Of a stretch of DNA of 64,000 bases, positions 8,052 to 17,020 are shown piece after piece. A program made the translations under genes and the position numbers. The notes under the pieces are model-generated. The model saw only the letters and a program-made list of their open reading frames with translations, was not told the origin of the DNA and ran no database searches. Each line of letters starts with the position of its first letter. Within the stretch, counting starts at the first letter, position 1. Source of the stretch: Shuttleworthia sp045545575 (lineage in GTDB: Bacteria > Bacillota > Clostridia > Lachnospirales > Lachnospiraceae); the NCBI GenBank assembly GCA_045545575.1, contig JAZQBE010000062.1, positions 1 through 64,000 on the forward strand, in the 5' to 3' direction.

Positions 8052-9118
8052 AAGGGTGGATTCATCGGTTTTTTGACAGCCGCTTTCCGCTGGACAACCT
8101 GACGCGGCGGTTTTTCTGCGTCGCACTGATCGCCCTGTCGCTGACAGCAGGCATGGACCAGGGCCTGCTGATTCTGATGAACCGTTATCAGGTTCATGCC
8201 GCAATCCAGGCGCATCTCGGCCTGTTTTACTGGCTGGTGGCGGCCTTTGTCCTGACGCTGTTTATGCGCAGCCAGATCAAAAAGCACTATGAGGAACCGG
8301 CCCGCCGGATTTCAGACGCTGCGGCAAAGATTGCCGGCGGCGATTTTTCCGTCCACATCGCGCCGGTCCACGAGAATCCGGAGGACCGGGATTTCTTTGA
8401 CGAAACCATTCTCGACATCGACCGGATGGCAGAAGAACTCGGCTCCATCGAAACGCTGAAAACGGATTTCATCTCCAATGTTTCCCACGAGATGAAGACG
8501 CCGCTGGCGGTGATCAAAAACAACGCACAGCTGCTGCTGGCAAAGCATCCGGACGAGGAAACGCGCCGGTCGCTTCAGATCATCAGTGAAAACGCCGGCC
8601 GCATGGCGGATCTGATCACGGACATCCTGCGCTTAAACCGGATCGAAAACCAGAAAATCGTTCCGGATCTGGCAAAGACGGACGTCCCGCGGCAGGTGAC
8701 GGACTGCCTGCTGCAGTTTGAAGAGACCTGGGAGAAGAAGCGGATCGACATTGACGTGGACGCGGAGGATTCCTGCACGATCCTTTCGGACGATGGCCTC
8801 CTGGAGCACGTCTGGATGAATCTGCTGTCGAACGCCTTCAAGTTTACGGAGGAAGGCGGTATGGTATCGGTCCGCCAGTATTCGGATGCCGACACCGTGA
8901 CCGTCGAAATCAAAGACACCGGCTGCGGGATGGACGAAGAGACCGCAAGACGGATCTTCGATAAATTCTACCAGGGCGATACCTCCCGCAGCACGGAGGG
9001 AAACGGCCTGGGTCTGGCGCTCGTGCAGCGCATTCTGAAGCTGCTGAGCGGCGAAATCCGTGTAGAGAGCCGCCCCGGCGAGGGCAGCACGTTTATCGTA
9101 ACGCTGCCGCGTCATTAA
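8048..9118 (+). CDS. VanS-like sensor histidine kinase
   Basis: 356 residues. Two membrane helices lie near residues 24-45 and 55-75 with a very short extracytoplasmic loop, so it probably senses a membrane or intracellular signal. A HAMP-like linker is followed by HisKA with SNVSHEMKTPLAVI. The HATPase domain has N-box NLLSNAFKFTEEGG, G1 DTGCGMDEE and G2 EGNGLGLALVQRIL. All catalytic boxes are intact. It is coupled to the regulator by a 4-base overlap. No T-run terminator is evident directly after it. Confidence 0.93.
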   Translation: MKGWIHRFFDSRFPLDNLTRRFFCVALIALSLTAGMDQGLLILMNRYQVHAAIQAHLGLFYWLVAAFVLTLFMRSQIKKHYEEPARRISDAAAKIAGGDFSVHIAPVHENPEDRDFFDETILDIDRMAEELGSIETLKTDFISNVSHEMKTPLAVIKNNAQLLLAKHPDEETRRSLQIISENAGRMADLITDILRLNRIENQKIVPDLAKTDVPRQVTDCLLQFEETWEKKRIDIDVDAEDSCTILSDDGLLEHVWMNLLSNAFKFTEEGGMVSVRQYSDADTVTVEIKDTGCGMDEETARRIFDKFYQGDTSRSTEGNGLGLALVQRILKLLSGEIRVESRPGEGSTFIVTLPRH

Positions 9119-9285
9119 CCATATGTGATTCTTGTGAGGACGCTCTCGCGGCCGGATGCTTTCGCAGACGGCGGCGGGAGTCTTTTTGATTTAACAAAAC
9201 GCAAACATTTCTCTGATTCTCCTCTAACAAAAGAAGTGTATTCTTGCACCATCGAAGGAACAAAAGCACAGAAAGGGGAAATACA

Positions 9286-10608
9286 ATGGAAAACAACACA
9301 CTTTATCTTGTCACAGGCGCCGCGGGTTTCCTGGGAGGCACTGTCTGCCGGCAGCTGATTGAGCGCGGCGACCGCGTGCGCGCCCTGGTTCTGCCGAACG
9401 ATCCGGCCATGGCGTTCGTTCCGAAGGAAGCCGAAGTGTTCGAAGGCGATTTAACCGACCTCGCGGCGATGGATCAGTTTTTCACCGTTGAGGAAGGCAC
9501 CGAGACCATCGTGATGCACATTGCGAGCATCGTGACCGTCAATCCGGATTTCTCCCAGAAGGTCTTCGAAGTCAACGTCGGCGGCACCCGAAACATCGTC
9601 GACCTGTGTCTGTCGCACAAGGAAGTGAAGAAGCTGGTCTACTGCAGCAGCACCGGCGCGATTCCGGAGCTGCCGAAGGGCGAAAAGATCAAGGAAGTCG
9701 ACCGTTTCAACGCCAACGTGGTGGAGGGCTGCTACAGCCAGTCGAAAGCCATGGCTTCGCAGATCGTCTTGGACGCCGCGAACCAGCTGGGCTTAAACGC
9801 CTGCATCGTGCATCCGAGCGGCATCATGGGGCCCGAGGATTTCGCGGTAGGCGAGACCACAGGCGCACTGATCAAGATCATCCAGGGCGAAATGCCGGCC
9901 GGCATCGACGGCAGCTTCAACCTGTGCGACGTCCGTGACCTGGCGGCCGGTACGATTGCTGCGGCGGACAAGGGCAGAAAGGGCGAGTGCTATATTCTGG
10001 GAAACGACGAGGTTTCATTCCGTGATTTTGCGAAGATGGTGGCGGAGGAGGCCGGTGTGCAGGGCATAAAGATGTTCCTTCCCTTAGGGGTGGCGAATAT
10101 GATGGGCTCGATCATGGAAAAGACCGCGGCCGCGAAGGGCGAAAAGCCGCTGATGACATCCTTTTCCGTATACAATCTGGCGCGGAATAATGACTTCGAC
10201 TCCACTAAGGCAAAAGAAGAGCTGGGCTACACCACCCGTTCCTATCAGGAGACGATCCGCGACGAGATCGCCTGGCTGAAGGAAAGCGGAAAGATCGCAG
10301 ACAGCGGCAGCGAAGCCGCCGGGAACGAGGATGACGGCCGCGGACTGACGATGGAAAACTTCGTGGAAGCGAATGCTGCCATCGGCCAGGCGGCGGTGAA
10401 GGGAACCGTGGGTGCTTACAAGGCCATTGAACGCGGAGCGGTCGGCACATACAAGGCGATCGAGCACGGCGTGGTCGGCGCGTACAAAAAGATTGAAGAC
10501 GGATTCGTAGACACCTTCCTTTCCGAGGATCCGAGAGTGCCGAAGGAGGAAACCGAAGAACAAACCGAAGAAGAAACCGTTTCCGGGGAAGAACGGGAAG
10601 AGGTTTAA
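9286..10608 (+). CDS. Extended SDR NAD-dependent epimerase/dehydratase with repeat tail
   Basis: 440 residues from the ATG at 9286, which has AAAGGGG before it; the upstream ATG at 9244 does not. The N-terminal Rossmann motif TGAAGFLGG and the active-site pair CSSTG ... CYSQSK (YxxxK) mark an extended short-chain dehydrogenase/reductase acting on a nucleotide sugar or similar substrate. After about residue 340 the enzyme fold ends. Residues 373-404 then hold three tandem 11-residue repeats of the form G-x-V-G-x-Y-K-x-I-E-x, a degenerate fourth unit (GFVDTFL) and an acidic tail. The tail is not needed for SDR chemistry and may mediate binding. A strong terminator follows. Confidence 0.88.
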   Translation: MENNTLYLVTGAAGFLGGTVCRQLIERGDRVRALVLPNDPAMAFVPKEAEVFEGDLTDLAAMDQFFTVEEGTETIVMHIASIVTVNPDFSQKVFEVNVGGTRNIVDLCLSHKEVKKLVYCSSTGAIPELPKGEKIKEVDRFNANVVEGCYSQSKAMASQIVLDAANQLGLNACIVHPSGIMGPEDFAVGETTGALIKIIQGEMPAGIDGSFNLCDVRDLAAGTIAAADKGRKGECYILGNDEVSFRDFAKMVAEEAGVQGIKMFLPLGVANMMGSIMEKTAAAKGEKPLMTSFSVYNLARNNDFDSTKAKEELGYTTRSYQETIRDEIAWLKESGKIADSGSEAAGNEDDGRGLTMENFVEANAAIGQAAVKGTVGAYKAIERGAVGTYKAIEHGVVGAYKKIEDGFVDTFLSEDPRVPKEETEEQTEEETVSGEEREEV

Positions 10609-10654
10609 AAAGACACAGCGTGAAAAAACTTTGATAATCGCGAAATATTGGTTG

Positions 10655-10707
10655 CACGGGTATCTTTAAATGCGATATGCTTTTTAAAGATACCCGTGTG
10701 TTTTTTT
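10655..10707 (+). terminator. Strong intrinsic terminator after SDR gene
   Basis: CACGGGTATCTTTAAA (10655-10670) pairs perfectly with 10683-10698, followed by TGTTTTTTT. It ends 37 bases before the GH35-like start codon. Confidence 0.92.
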
Positions 10708-10744
10708 ATCGCTTCAACGGTCAGATTCGCGAAAGGAGAGGGAA

Positions 10745-12397
10745 ATGACGATGCCAACCATTGAAATGCGGGGAAACAGGAAGGTTCTGACGGTTCAGGG
10801 AAAACCGTATCTGCTGCTGGCAGGCGAGGTGCACAATTCCGATTCCTCGTCGCCGGAGTACATGGAAAAGATCTGGGAGATCGGTGATCAGCTTGGCATG
10901 AACACGCTGCTTCTGCCCGCGTGCTGGGATATGATCGAGCCGGAAGAGGGAACGTTTGACTTCTCCGTTCCGAAGCAGCTGATCGACCAGGCCCGCCAGT
11001 GGAAGATGCACATCGTGTTCCTTTGGTTCGGCAGCTGGAAGAACGCGGAATGCATGTATGCGCCGGCCTGGGTGAAGATGGATACAGACCGCTTCCCGCG
11101 GGCACAGATTGAAAAAGGAAAGAACAAGGCCGGCCGGCAGATCTCGCCGACAATTCCGGTGAAGATGATGTACACCACGCTTTCCTATCTGGGAAGGGAA
11201 ACCATGAAGGCAGACGCGAAGGCCTTTGCGGAATTCATGGGCTTCCTGAAAGAGTATGACGAAGAGCAGCAGACCGTCGTCGCCGTCCAGGTGGAAAATG
11301 AAACCGGTCTTCTCGGCGCCGCGCGCGAAGTCTCTGACGAGGCGGATGCCCTGTTTTCCGGCCCTGTTCCGGCGGAATTTGAGGCATACATGAAGGCCCA
11401 CACCGATACCATGACGCCGGAAATCAAAGAAGCGGTCGCAAACGGCGCGGCGGCCGGCACCTGGAGCGAGGTGTTCGGCGCGGCAGCCGAGGAGATCTTC
11501 TCGGCGTATTATGTTTCGTCCTTCGTGGAGCATGTCGCGGCGGCCGGCAAGGCGGTATATCCGCTTCCGATGGCCGTCAACTGCTGGCTGGACAAGGGCG
11601 GCGAGTGCGGAAGCTATCCGACCGGCGGCCCGGTGTCGAAGGTGCACGAGGTGTGGGATTTCTGCGCGCCGTCGATTGACGTGTACTGCCCGGATATCTA
11701 TGTGCCGTATTTCAAGGAAATCTGCGAAGAGTACACCCGCCGCGGAAACGCGCTCTTTATTCCGGAAGCGGCCACGCACAGCTACTGCGCGCCGCGCATG
11801 GTCTACACGGTGGGCCATCACCACGCGATGTGTTACTCGCCCTTCGGCTTTGACGATATCGGACATCCGTTCACCGCGGTGCAGGGCTTCCTGTTCGGCA
11901 TGGACGTGACGGATCCGGCGTTAAAGACGCCGCAGAGCTTCGAAGAGTACGGCATTCTCGGAAAGAACCTGCGCGGTATGGTGCCGATGCTGGCCGAGGC
12001 GTACGGGACGGACCGCCTGCAGGCCGTCTCCGCGGAGACCGATCCGCCGGTGCTGCCGGAAGGCGCAAGTCCCTTTATGGCCCAGCATCCGACAATGGAC
12101 TTCGGCGCATTTCGCGTCACCGCCACCTTCCAGAGCCCGATGAGCACCCGCAATGACGGCTGCTGCCTGTGTCTGGCGGTGTCGGATACGGAGTGCTGGC
12201 TCCTGGGCAATGCCTGCAGCCTGTCCCTGGCTTCCGGAGATGACGCAAAGCCGAACCTGGATCTTCTTCTGGTGGAAGAAGGAAGCTTCGAAAGCGGCGA
12301 ATGGAAGCCGCTGCGCCGGTTCAACGGCGATGAAACGGCGCGGCTCGGTCTGGAAACGCCCGGCGTGCTGCATGTGAAATTCTTTACGTATAAGTAA
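10745..12397 (+). CDS. GH35/GH42-like beta-galactosidase (DUF5597 type)
   Basis: 550 residues, no signal peptide. The N-terminal (beta/alpha)8 barrel of clan GH-A shows GEVHNSDSSSPEYMEKIW, typical of GH35-like enzymes. The acid/base is probably E186 in QVENETG and the nucleophile E341 in FIPEAATHS. The C-terminal ~150 residues resemble DUF5597. The expected activity is release of terminal beta-galactose or a related sugar in the cytoplasm. The start at 10745 follows AAAGGAGAGGG; the ATG at 10751 is an alternative. It is followed by an intrinsic terminator and then, 24 bases later, a GH78 gene. The family is secure to clan level; the substrate is inferred. Confidence 0.8.
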   Translation: MTMPTIEMRGNRKVLTVQGKPYLLLAGEVHNSDSSSPEYMEKIWEIGDQLGMNTLLLPACWDMIEPEEGTFDFSVPKQLIDQARQWKMHIVFLWFGSWKNAECMYAPAWVKMDTDRFPRAQIEKGKNKAGRQISPTIPVKMMYTTLSYLGRETMKADAKAFAEFMGFLKEYDEEQQTVVAVQVENETGLLGAAREVSDEADALFSGPVPAEFEAYMKAHTDTMTPEIKEAVANGAAAGTWSEVFGAAAEEIFSAYYVSSFVEHVAAAGKAVYPLPMAVNCWLDKGGECGSYPTGGPVSKVHEVWDFCAPSIDVYCPDIYVPYFKEICEEYTRRGNALFIPEAATHSYCAPRMVYTVGHHHAMCYSPFGFDDIGHPFTAVQGFLFGMDVTDPALKTPQSFEEYGILGKNLRGMVPMLAEAYGTDRLQAVSAETDPPVLPEGASPFMAQHPTMDFGAFRVTATFQSPMSTRNDGCCLCLAVSDTECWLLGNACSLSLASGDDAKPNLDLLLVEEGSFESGEWKPLRRFNGDETARLGLETPGVLHVKFFTYK

Positions 12398-12415
12398 ACA
12401 GGCGCCGCACACAAT

Positions 12416-12429
12416 CGGATTCCGCAATA
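12416..12429 (+). promoter_or_regulatory. CGGATT-CAATA element
   Basis: CGGATT (12416-12421), then CAATA (12425-12429), with TACAAT two bases further on. It matches elements before SBP1 (14870) and GH94 (20919). It may mark a promoter that reads through the following hairpin into the GH78 gene. Confidence 0.3.
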
Positions 12430-12461
12430 CAATACCGGTTTTTACAGTACGCAGAACGCTC

Positions 12462-12495
12462 CCGCAGGTTATTCTTCGGATAACCTGCGGTTTTT
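12462..12495 (+). terminator. Intrinsic terminator directly before GH78 start
   Basis: CCGCAGGTTAT (12462-12472) pairs perfectly with 12480-12490, followed by TTTTT. Only 23 bases, holding the ribosome site, separate it from the ATG at 12519, so GH78 must be reached by read-through or attenuation. Confidence 0.9.
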
Positions 12496-12518
12496 ATGTG
12501 TAAAAAAGGAGGGAAGCG

Positions 12519-14846
12519 ATGAAGGCTCTCCAGGAGGAAACAAACTGGCGTGCACAGTGGATCAGCGATTTGTCCTATCGGTTCGAGAGACCCGAATCGC
12601 CGGTGCCGTTTGTGTTTCAGAAGGTGTTCCGGTGCGAAAAAAAAGCCGTTGCCGCAAAAGCGCGGATCACGGCGTTTGGCATTTACGAAGGGGAACTGAA
12701 CGGAAAACGGATCGGCGAGGCGTACTTCGCGCCGGGCTTTACCAGCTATGAACACATCCTGCAGGTGCAGACCTATGATCTGACCGATGCACTGGAAGAG
12801 GAAAACCGGCTGCGCATCACCGTCGCCGGCGGCTGGGCCGTGGGCCGGACGACATACGTGGACGATACCACGCACAGTTATTCGAAGATGGCGGCCGACG
12901 CGCCGGCGCTTCTGGCGGAAATCCGCGTCACCTATGCCGACGGGACGGAAGAGATCATCGGAACCGACGATTCCTGGCAGGTGACACAGGAAGGACCGGT
13001 GCGGTTTGCCGACTGGTACGATGGGGAGATCTACGATGCGCGAATCGCGCTTTTGGCGGACGATGCCGCGTGGAAGCCGGCGCAGCCGATGACGCCGCGC
13101 CTTTCGCCGATGCTTGCAGGACAGTACGGGCCCGAGGTGACGGCTCACGAACGGCTGGAGGGAAAAGAGCTGTTTTTCGACGACATCAATGGCGAGTGGA
13201 TTTATGACTTCGGACAGAACATCGCCGGTGTCGTGGAACTGAAACTGAACGGCAAAAAAGGGCAGACGGTCCGGGTGCGCCATGCGGAGCTTCTGGCAAA
13301 GCACGCGCCCGGCGGGATGACGCCGACATACCCGGCGGACATTCCGAAATTCACTGTCTGCGGTCCCGAGGGCCCCGGGGAATTGTATGTGTACAGTCTG
13401 CGAAGCGCAAAGCAGACGGTTTGCTACACGTGTACCGACGGAGAGCAGCGCTTTTCTCCGACGCTGACGTACATGGGTTTCCGTTATGCGGGGATTTCCG
13501 GCATCGACGCGGAGGACATCCTGTCGGTGACGGCGGTCGCTTTATATTCCGACATTCCGCAGACGGGCAGCTTTGCCTGTTCCAATGAAGATTTGAACCG
13601 CCTGCAGAAGAACATCGAATGGAGCGCGAAATCCAACTTCGTGGACGTGCCGACGGACTGCCCGCAGCGCGACGAGCGCCAGGGCTGGACCGGCGACATC
13701 GCGCTGTTCGCGGACACGGCCTGCTTCAATTTCGACCTGACGGACTTCCTGGGCAAATGGCTGCTGGACCAGAAATACGAACAGGGCGAACACGGGGAGA
13801 TTCCGTTCGTCATTCCGCGGCGCACGGGGCACACCCCCGAGATGGTCACCTCCGGCTGGGGCGACAGCTGCATTATGGTGCCCTGGGCGCTGTATCAGTC
13901 CGAGGGCGACGCGGATCTTCTGCGGCGCCAGTATCCGGTGATGCAGTGTTACATGAACGCGGTGGAACAGCTGGCGGCGCTCTCGGCGGAGGAATACGGC
14001 ACGCCTTATATCTGGAAGCATCCGTTCCACTTCGGCGACTGGTGTGCGCCCTACGGTGCTGTGCCGGACTGGCTGGCCAGGGGTCCGTGGGTCGGAACGG
14101 CATACTGGGCGTACATGTGCCGGCTGATGAGCCGGATCTGCGCGGTGATCGGCGAGGACGAAGAGCGTGCCCGCTATGCGAAGCTGTCCGAAGAAATCAG
14201 CGGCGCCTGGTATCAGACGTTTGTCGATGAAAACGGTCTTTTAAAAGAAGAGTTCCAGACTGGGTACGTTCTTCCGCTGGCCTTTGAACTGGGCACGGCG
14301 GAACAGAGGGCGGTTCTCGCGGAACGGCTGGCCGAAATGATCCGCGAAAACGGCGGCGCGCTGAACACCGGATTCCAGGCCACGCCCTACATCCTGTTTG
14401 CCCTGTGCGACAACGGGCAGGCTCATGCCGCCTATGATCTGCTTCTGCAGGAAGAGGGCGCCTGCTGGCTGTATCAGATCCGCCACGGTGCAACCACTTT
14501 CTGGGAGCAGTGGCAGGCACTGGAACCGGACGGAACGATCCGCGAGTCTTCCTATAATCATTATGCTTACGGATCCGTGGGGGACTTCTTCTATCGCCGG
14601 ATCTGCGGACTGGAGGCCGAGGAGGCTGGCTACCGCACCTTTCGTGTGAAACCGGTGCCCGGCGGCGGACTGACCTGGGCGGAATGCGCACATATCTGTC
14701 CGTACGGCGAAATCCGCGTGCGATGGGAGATGGATGAGAAACAGGCCTTTCACATCCGGGTGTCGGTGCCGGAAGGAACCGAATGCCGCCTGGTGCGGCC
14801 GGACGGAACCGAAGAAACGCTTCCTGCAGGAAATCATGTCCGATAA
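12519..14846 (+). CDS. GH78 alpha-L-rhamnosidase
   Basis: 775 residues, no signal peptide. N-terminal beta-sandwich domains (WRAQWISD; AFGIYEGELNGKRIG) are followed by an (alpha/alpha)6 barrel. The catalytic loop is DVPTDCPQRDERQGWTGD at about residues 376-393. The general base is probably E663 in GATTFWEQW. GH78 enzymes invert the configuration while removing terminal alpha-L-rhamnose. The start follows AAAGGAGGGAAGCG. It sits between the GH35-like gene and lipoprotein SBP1, suggesting use of a rhamnose- and galactose-containing glycan or plant glycoside inside the cell. It is one of three GH78 genes in the window. Confidence 0.92.
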   Translation: MKALQEETNWRAQWISDLSYRFERPESPVPFVFQKVFRCEKKAVAAKARITAFGIYEGELNGKRIGEAYFAPGFTSYEHILQVQTYDLTDALEEENRLRITVAGGWAVGRTTYVDDTTHSYSKMAADAPALLAEIRVTYADGTEEIIGTDDSWQVTQEGPVRFADWYDGEIYDARIALLADDAAWKPAQPMTPRLSPMLAGQYGPEVTAHERLEGKELFFDDINGEWIYDFGQNIAGVVELKLNGKKGQTVRVRHAELLAKHAPGGMTPTYPADIPKFTVCGPEGPGELYVYSLRSAKQTVCYTCTDGEQRFSPTLTYMGFRYAGISGIDAEDILSVTAVALYSDIPQTGSFACSNEDLNRLQKNIEWSAKSNFVDVPTDCPQRDERQGWTGDIALFADTACFNFDLTDFLGKWLLDQKYEQGEHGEIPFVIPRRTGHTPEMVTSGWGDSCIMVPWALYQSEGDADLLRRQYPVMQCYMNAVEQLAALSAEEYGTPYIWKHPFHFGDWCAPYGAVPDWLARGPWVGTAYWAYMCRLMSRICAVIGEDEERARYAKLSEEISGAWYQTFVDENGLLKEEFQTGYVLPLAFELGTAEQRAVLAERLAEMIRENGGALNTGFQATPYILFALCDNGQAHAAYDLLLQEEGACWLYQIRHGATTFWEQWQALEPDGTIRESSYNHYAYGSVGDFFYRRICGLEAEEAGYRTFRVKPVPGGGLTWAECAHICPYGEIRVRWEMDEKQAFHIRVSVPEGTECRLVRPDGTEETLPAGNHVR

Positions 14847-14869
14847 ACTGAAATTCACAATGAAGAATC

Positions 14870-14907
14870 GGATTCTGCAATATCGGACTTTTTTCACCTG
14901 TTACAAT
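14870..14907 (+). promoter_or_regulatory. CGGATT-CAATA element and -10 box before SBP1
   Basis: CGGATT (14870-14875), CAATA (14879-14883) and a TACAAT -10-like box (14902-14907) lie in the 167-base gap before SBP1. No good -35 is visible, which fits an activator-dependent promoter. Confidence 0.35.
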
Positions 14908-15013
14908 ACAACCATCGAAGCCGATGTCAAAGACGCCCGGTGCAAAGAGGTTACAAACCGGAGGCGCCGGATCGGTCTTGCAAATGAGGGTCATGAAACG
15001 AAAGGAGCAAAAC

Positions 15014-16924
15014 ATGAAATTTAGAAAGGTATGTGCGCTCGGACTGAGCATCCTGACAGCGGGATCGCTTCTGCTGGCCGGCTGCGGCGGAACCAGCGGC
15101 GGATCTGCGGACAGCACCCAGCCTGCGCAGGAGCAGACGACACCGGCTGCGACCGAAACGCCGGCGGAGACCGACGGAGCAGACGCGGCCGCGGACGGTC
15201 AGGAAGCCGAAGCCGAAACCGAGGCGCCGGAAGCCGAGGAAGAGCTGACCGCGGAAGTGACGGAAGACACCACGTTTTCCTATCTGTTAAGCCACACGGT
15301 GGATGCCTACTTTGTGGATAAGTACGAAGACGCGCCGGTGGTTTCCTACTGGCTCGACAAGGTCTGGAAGGTGGACGGCGAGCCCGCGAAGGTCGCGATC
15401 GAATTCACCCAGCCGACCGGCGACATGCGGGATCAGATCACGACGCTGATCGCAACCGGCGAGTATCCGGACGTGTTCGACATGGGCGCCGTCAACGCGA
15501 CCGTCAGCGAACTGTATGATCAGGGCATGATCATCGACCTGACCGACTACGTGGCGAAGTACATGCCCAATTACACGGCCTGGATGGAGAGCCATCCGGA
15601 GTACAAGAGCCGCATGATGAATGACGGCAAGATCCTGCAGCTGTACAACGTCGGCGACATGGGCGAGGATCCCTGGGGCGGCTTTATGTACCGCCGCGAC
15701 TGGCTGGTGAAATACGGCAAGAACCCGGATACCGGCAAGGCCTTCACCGGCGGCTGGCAGGATGACGCGAAGACGGTCTGGGAAGACGACGTGGTGTTCC
15801 CCTCCGGCGGCAGCGATCCCCGCACCATCAGCGACTGGGAATTCATGTTCGAAGCCTTCAAGGAGGCCATTGAAACCGAAAACATCGACGGCGGCTACTG
15901 CTTCCAGAACTACTTCCTGGGCTATCATCCCACCGGCGACCTGTGCTCGAGCTTCGGCGGATCCTTCGGATTCTACATCGACAAAAAGGGCGTGGTGCAG
16001 AACGGCTACGTGGAAGACGGTTCCCGCGCGTTCCTGCAGTGCATGAACACCTGGTATGAAGAAGGCTGGATGGATCCGACCTTTGAAGAGCGTTCCTCCG
16101 ATGTGGTCTGGACCTCCATCGACACCGCCGGTGTCTGGAGCGGCAAGGTCGGCCTGTGGTACGGTCTGGAGAGTTCTCTCGGCAACAACATGGACAACGG
16201 CGACGCGGCGACCTCCGACATCTGTGTCTTCGGCGCCTGCCAGCCGGTGAACGATAAATACGGCGACAAGAGCGTCCAGGGTGTGGAGCCCTTCGCGTTC
16301 TTCCAGAATTCCCCGGTGACCGCTCCGGTGGTCGTGACCGACAAAGCCGAGGCGAAGAACCTGCCGGCGCTGCTGACCGCGATTGACTATCTGTACAGCG
16401 ACGAAGGCGCGGTGCTTGCGACCTACGGCTTCTCCGAGGAGCAGCAGGCGGAACTTCAGGATGAATTCTACAGCAGCTTCGGCCTGGACAAGGGCCGCTA
16501 CAGCGTCCGTGAAGAGGACGGCGAAGAAGTGTTCGTGATCAACCGCGAAGCCCTCGACAAGGAAGCCGGCTTAAACGACGCCAGCAACATCAACTGGGTG
16601 ATCCACCGCAATCCCAAGGCGGTTGTGGACCGCGGATACAGCGAACTGGTACAGCATGCGAAGGACGAGATGTCCTACTACATCGGCACCGGCTGCCTGA
16701 TGAACGCGAACGTGACGTCTGCCCTGACCGCCGACCAGGCGGATGCGGCCGGCCTGATCACGGGCCCCTTAAACACCTATGTGTCCCAGAGCGCTCCGGA
16801 CTTCGTGACCGGCCGTGCGGACATCGACGATGACGCCGCCTGGGAAGAATTCAAGGACACTGTAGAAGGCTTCGGCGCGGAAGACTATGTCGGATACTTA
16901 AACGAGGCGCTGGGTGTAGAGTAA
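15014..16924 (+). CDS. SBP1: extracellular solute-binding lipoprotein
   Basis: 636 residues from the ATG at 15014 (AAAGGAG before it). Signal peptide with lipobox LLAGC, then an A/E/T-rich linker to about residue 80 and a large family-1-type solute-binding domain. It shares with four paralogues in this window the signature YRRDWLVKYGKN, VVFPSGGSDP and a C-terminal block around PDFVTGRADIDDD. It should be anchored on the outer face of the membrane and bind a sugar or oligosaccharide. In this family partner permeases (LplB/YtcP type) are usually adjacent; none is here. A terminator and a GH5-like gene follow. Confidence 0.88.
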   Translation: MKFRKVCALGLSILTAGSLLLAGCGGTSGGSADSTQPAQEQTTPAATETPAETDGADAAADGQEAEAETEAPEAEEELTAEVTEDTTFSYLLSHTVDAYFVDKYEDAPVVSYWLDKVWKVDGEPAKVAIEFTQPTGDMRDQITTLIATGEYPDVFDMGAVNATVSELYDQGMIIDLTDYVAKYMPNYTAWMESHPEYKSRMMNDGKILQLYNVGDMGEDPWGGFMYRRDWLVKYGKNPDTGKAFTGGWQDDAKTVWEDDVVFPSGGSDPRTISDWEFMFEAFKEAIETENIDGGYCFQNYFLGYHPTGDLCSSFGGSFGFYIDKKGVVQNGYVEDGSRAFLQCMNTWYEEGWMDPTFEERSSDVVWTSIDTAGVWSGKVGLWYGLESSLGNNMDNGDAATSDICVFGACQPVNDKYGDKSVQGVEPFAFFQNSPVTAPVVVTDKAEAKNLPALLTAIDYLYSDEGAVLATYGFSEEQQAELQDEFYSSFGLDKGRYSVREEDGEEVFVINREALDKEAGLNDASNINWVIHRNPKAVVDRGYSELVQHAKDEMSYYIGTGCLMNANVTSALTADQADAAGLITGPLNTYVSQSAPDFVTGRADIDDDAAWEEFKDTVEGFGAEDYVGYLNEALGVE

Positions 16925-16964
16925 ACACGTATCAGCATCAGCAATGAAACGATAAGGATATCCG

Positions 16965-16998
16965 AAGCGCGGCGGTCTGCAAAGCCGCCGCGCTTTTT
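16965..16998 (+). terminator. Intrinsic terminator directly before GH5-like start
   Basis: AAGCGCGGCGG (16965-16975) pairs with CCGCCGCGCTT (16985-16995) and continues into Ts. The next start codon is at 17021, leaving room only for its ribosome site. Confidence 0.9.
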
Positions 16999-17020
16999 GA
17001 ATCAGATAGAGGAGGTCGCC

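Noticed and set aside
10390..10530. Repetitive DNA in the SDR gene as a CRISPR-like or tandem DNA array
   Set aside because: The 33-base periodicity is within a continuous coding frame and reflects the 11-residue protein repeat; no spacer structure.
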